Positions 63,883-64,000 of a stretch of 64,000 nt of DNA are shown one piece after another. The first letter of the stretch is position 1. Every line of letters begins with the position of its first letter. The stretch covers positions 62,001-126,000 of the forward strand of contig CAMBSK010000002.1 of assembly GCA_945870575.1 (NCBI GenBank), written 5' to 3'. The position numbers and the translations under genes are program-made. The notes under the pieces were generated by a model. The model saw only the letters and a program-made list of their open reading frames with translations. It was not told where the DNA came from and did not search any database. The stretch is from Bordetella parapertussis (lineage in GTDB: Bacteria > Pseudomonadota > Gammaproteobacteria > Burkholderiales > Burkholderiaceae_C).

Positions 63883-64000
63883 TCATGATATGGCAAGATC
63901 GACCTGATCACCACCGTCTATTCGGTATTCGAGGGTCAACTGGCCACCTCCGAGGCCAATGAAGCTCCAAAGCACCGTCTTTGGTCTGTGCAACATTTGT
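63883..64000 (-). other. Open C-terminal reading frame running off the window edge (unrecognised)
   Basis: On the minus strand a frame is open from the window edge to a TGA at 63883-63885 and ends LEYRIDGGDQVDLAIS. It could be the tail of a gene located beyond the window or chance. I do not recognise it. Confidence 0.2.

Noticed and set aside
1-64000. CRISPR arrays, insertion-sequence ends and rRNA or tRNA genes
   Set aside because: I looked for regularly spaced repeats, transposase genes with inverted repeats and tRNA arms and found none. Reading by eye may miss short ones.

Overview
The window looks like a chromosomal segment of a phototrophic betaproteobacterium of the order Burkholderiales, of the Rhodoferax / Limnohabitans / Rubrivivax type. 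This rests on the gene set and on residue patterns I recognise, not on a database search. It carries a purple-bacterial photosynthesis superoperon written right to left: crtE-crtF-bchX-bchY-bchZ-pufB-(small ORF)-pufA-pufL-pufM-pufC-crtA-crtD-crtC. The C-terminal end of a phytoene synthase (crtB) lies at the left edge. CrtA, CrtC, CrtD and CrtF predict carotenoids of the spheroidene/spheroidenone series. PpsR-type palindromes precede bchX and crtE.

Layout. 0-1.8 kb: end of crtB, then an island with an hsdM start fragment and an Abi/HEPN-like gene. 1.8-12.3 kb: a nicotinamide/nicotinate catabolic cluster. It holds a periplasmic nicotinamidase, a two-subunit molybdenum nicotinate dehydrogenase fused to a three-heme cytochrome, a 6-hydroxynicotinate reductase, an enamidase on the opposite strand, two amino-acid-synthesis (AAS) family paralogues, a UPF0280 protein and a peptide deformylase paralogue. 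12.4-13.1 kb: a toxin-antitoxin pair in which each gene has one in-frame stop. 13.2-26.4 kb: the photosynthesis superoperon. 26.5-28.3 kb: nnrU, ispA, xseB. 28.4-44 kb: mixed metabolism (Rieske oxygenase, sulfurtransferase, an acetamidase with an exported-protein/HupE group, enoyl-CoA hydratase, CDGSH protein, ZIP transporter) and housekeeping genes (polA, thrB, uvrD). 44-46.4 kb: a PQQ alcohol dehydrogenase with a Rieske protein. 46.5-50.6 kb: acyl-CoA ligase, thiamine-diphosphate enzyme and GntR regulator around a 16-bp palindrome. 50.6-61.1 kb: a lipid and phosphate group (PlcP-like phosphoesterase, LplT, Psd, anchored aminotransferase, glycosyltransferase, PPK2, Ugd, SixA) with several Pho-box-like sites. 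61.1-62.6 kb: an arsR-arsC-aquaporin operon. 62.6-64 kb: small exported and membrane proteins and a decayed Doc-type toxin-antitoxin module.

How the parts work together. The nic genes can be read as nicotinamide to nicotinate to 6-hydroxynicotinate to 6-oxo-tetrahydronicotinate to a formylglutarate-type product. The puf, bch and crt genes supply the reaction centre, LH1, the chlorin reductase of bacteriochlorophyll synthesis and the carotenoids. The 51-61 kb genes make a coherent phosphate-starvation lipid-remodelling proposal: phospholipid to diacylglycerol by PlcP, then glycosylation with UDP-sugars, possibly UDP-glucuronate from Ugd, with polyphosphate handled by PPK2. I judge two observations most worth following: a 75-residue one-helix membrane protein encoded between pufB and pufA, and this putative Pho-controlled lipid locus. 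I found no rRNA, tRNA, CRISPR array or complete insertion sequence.
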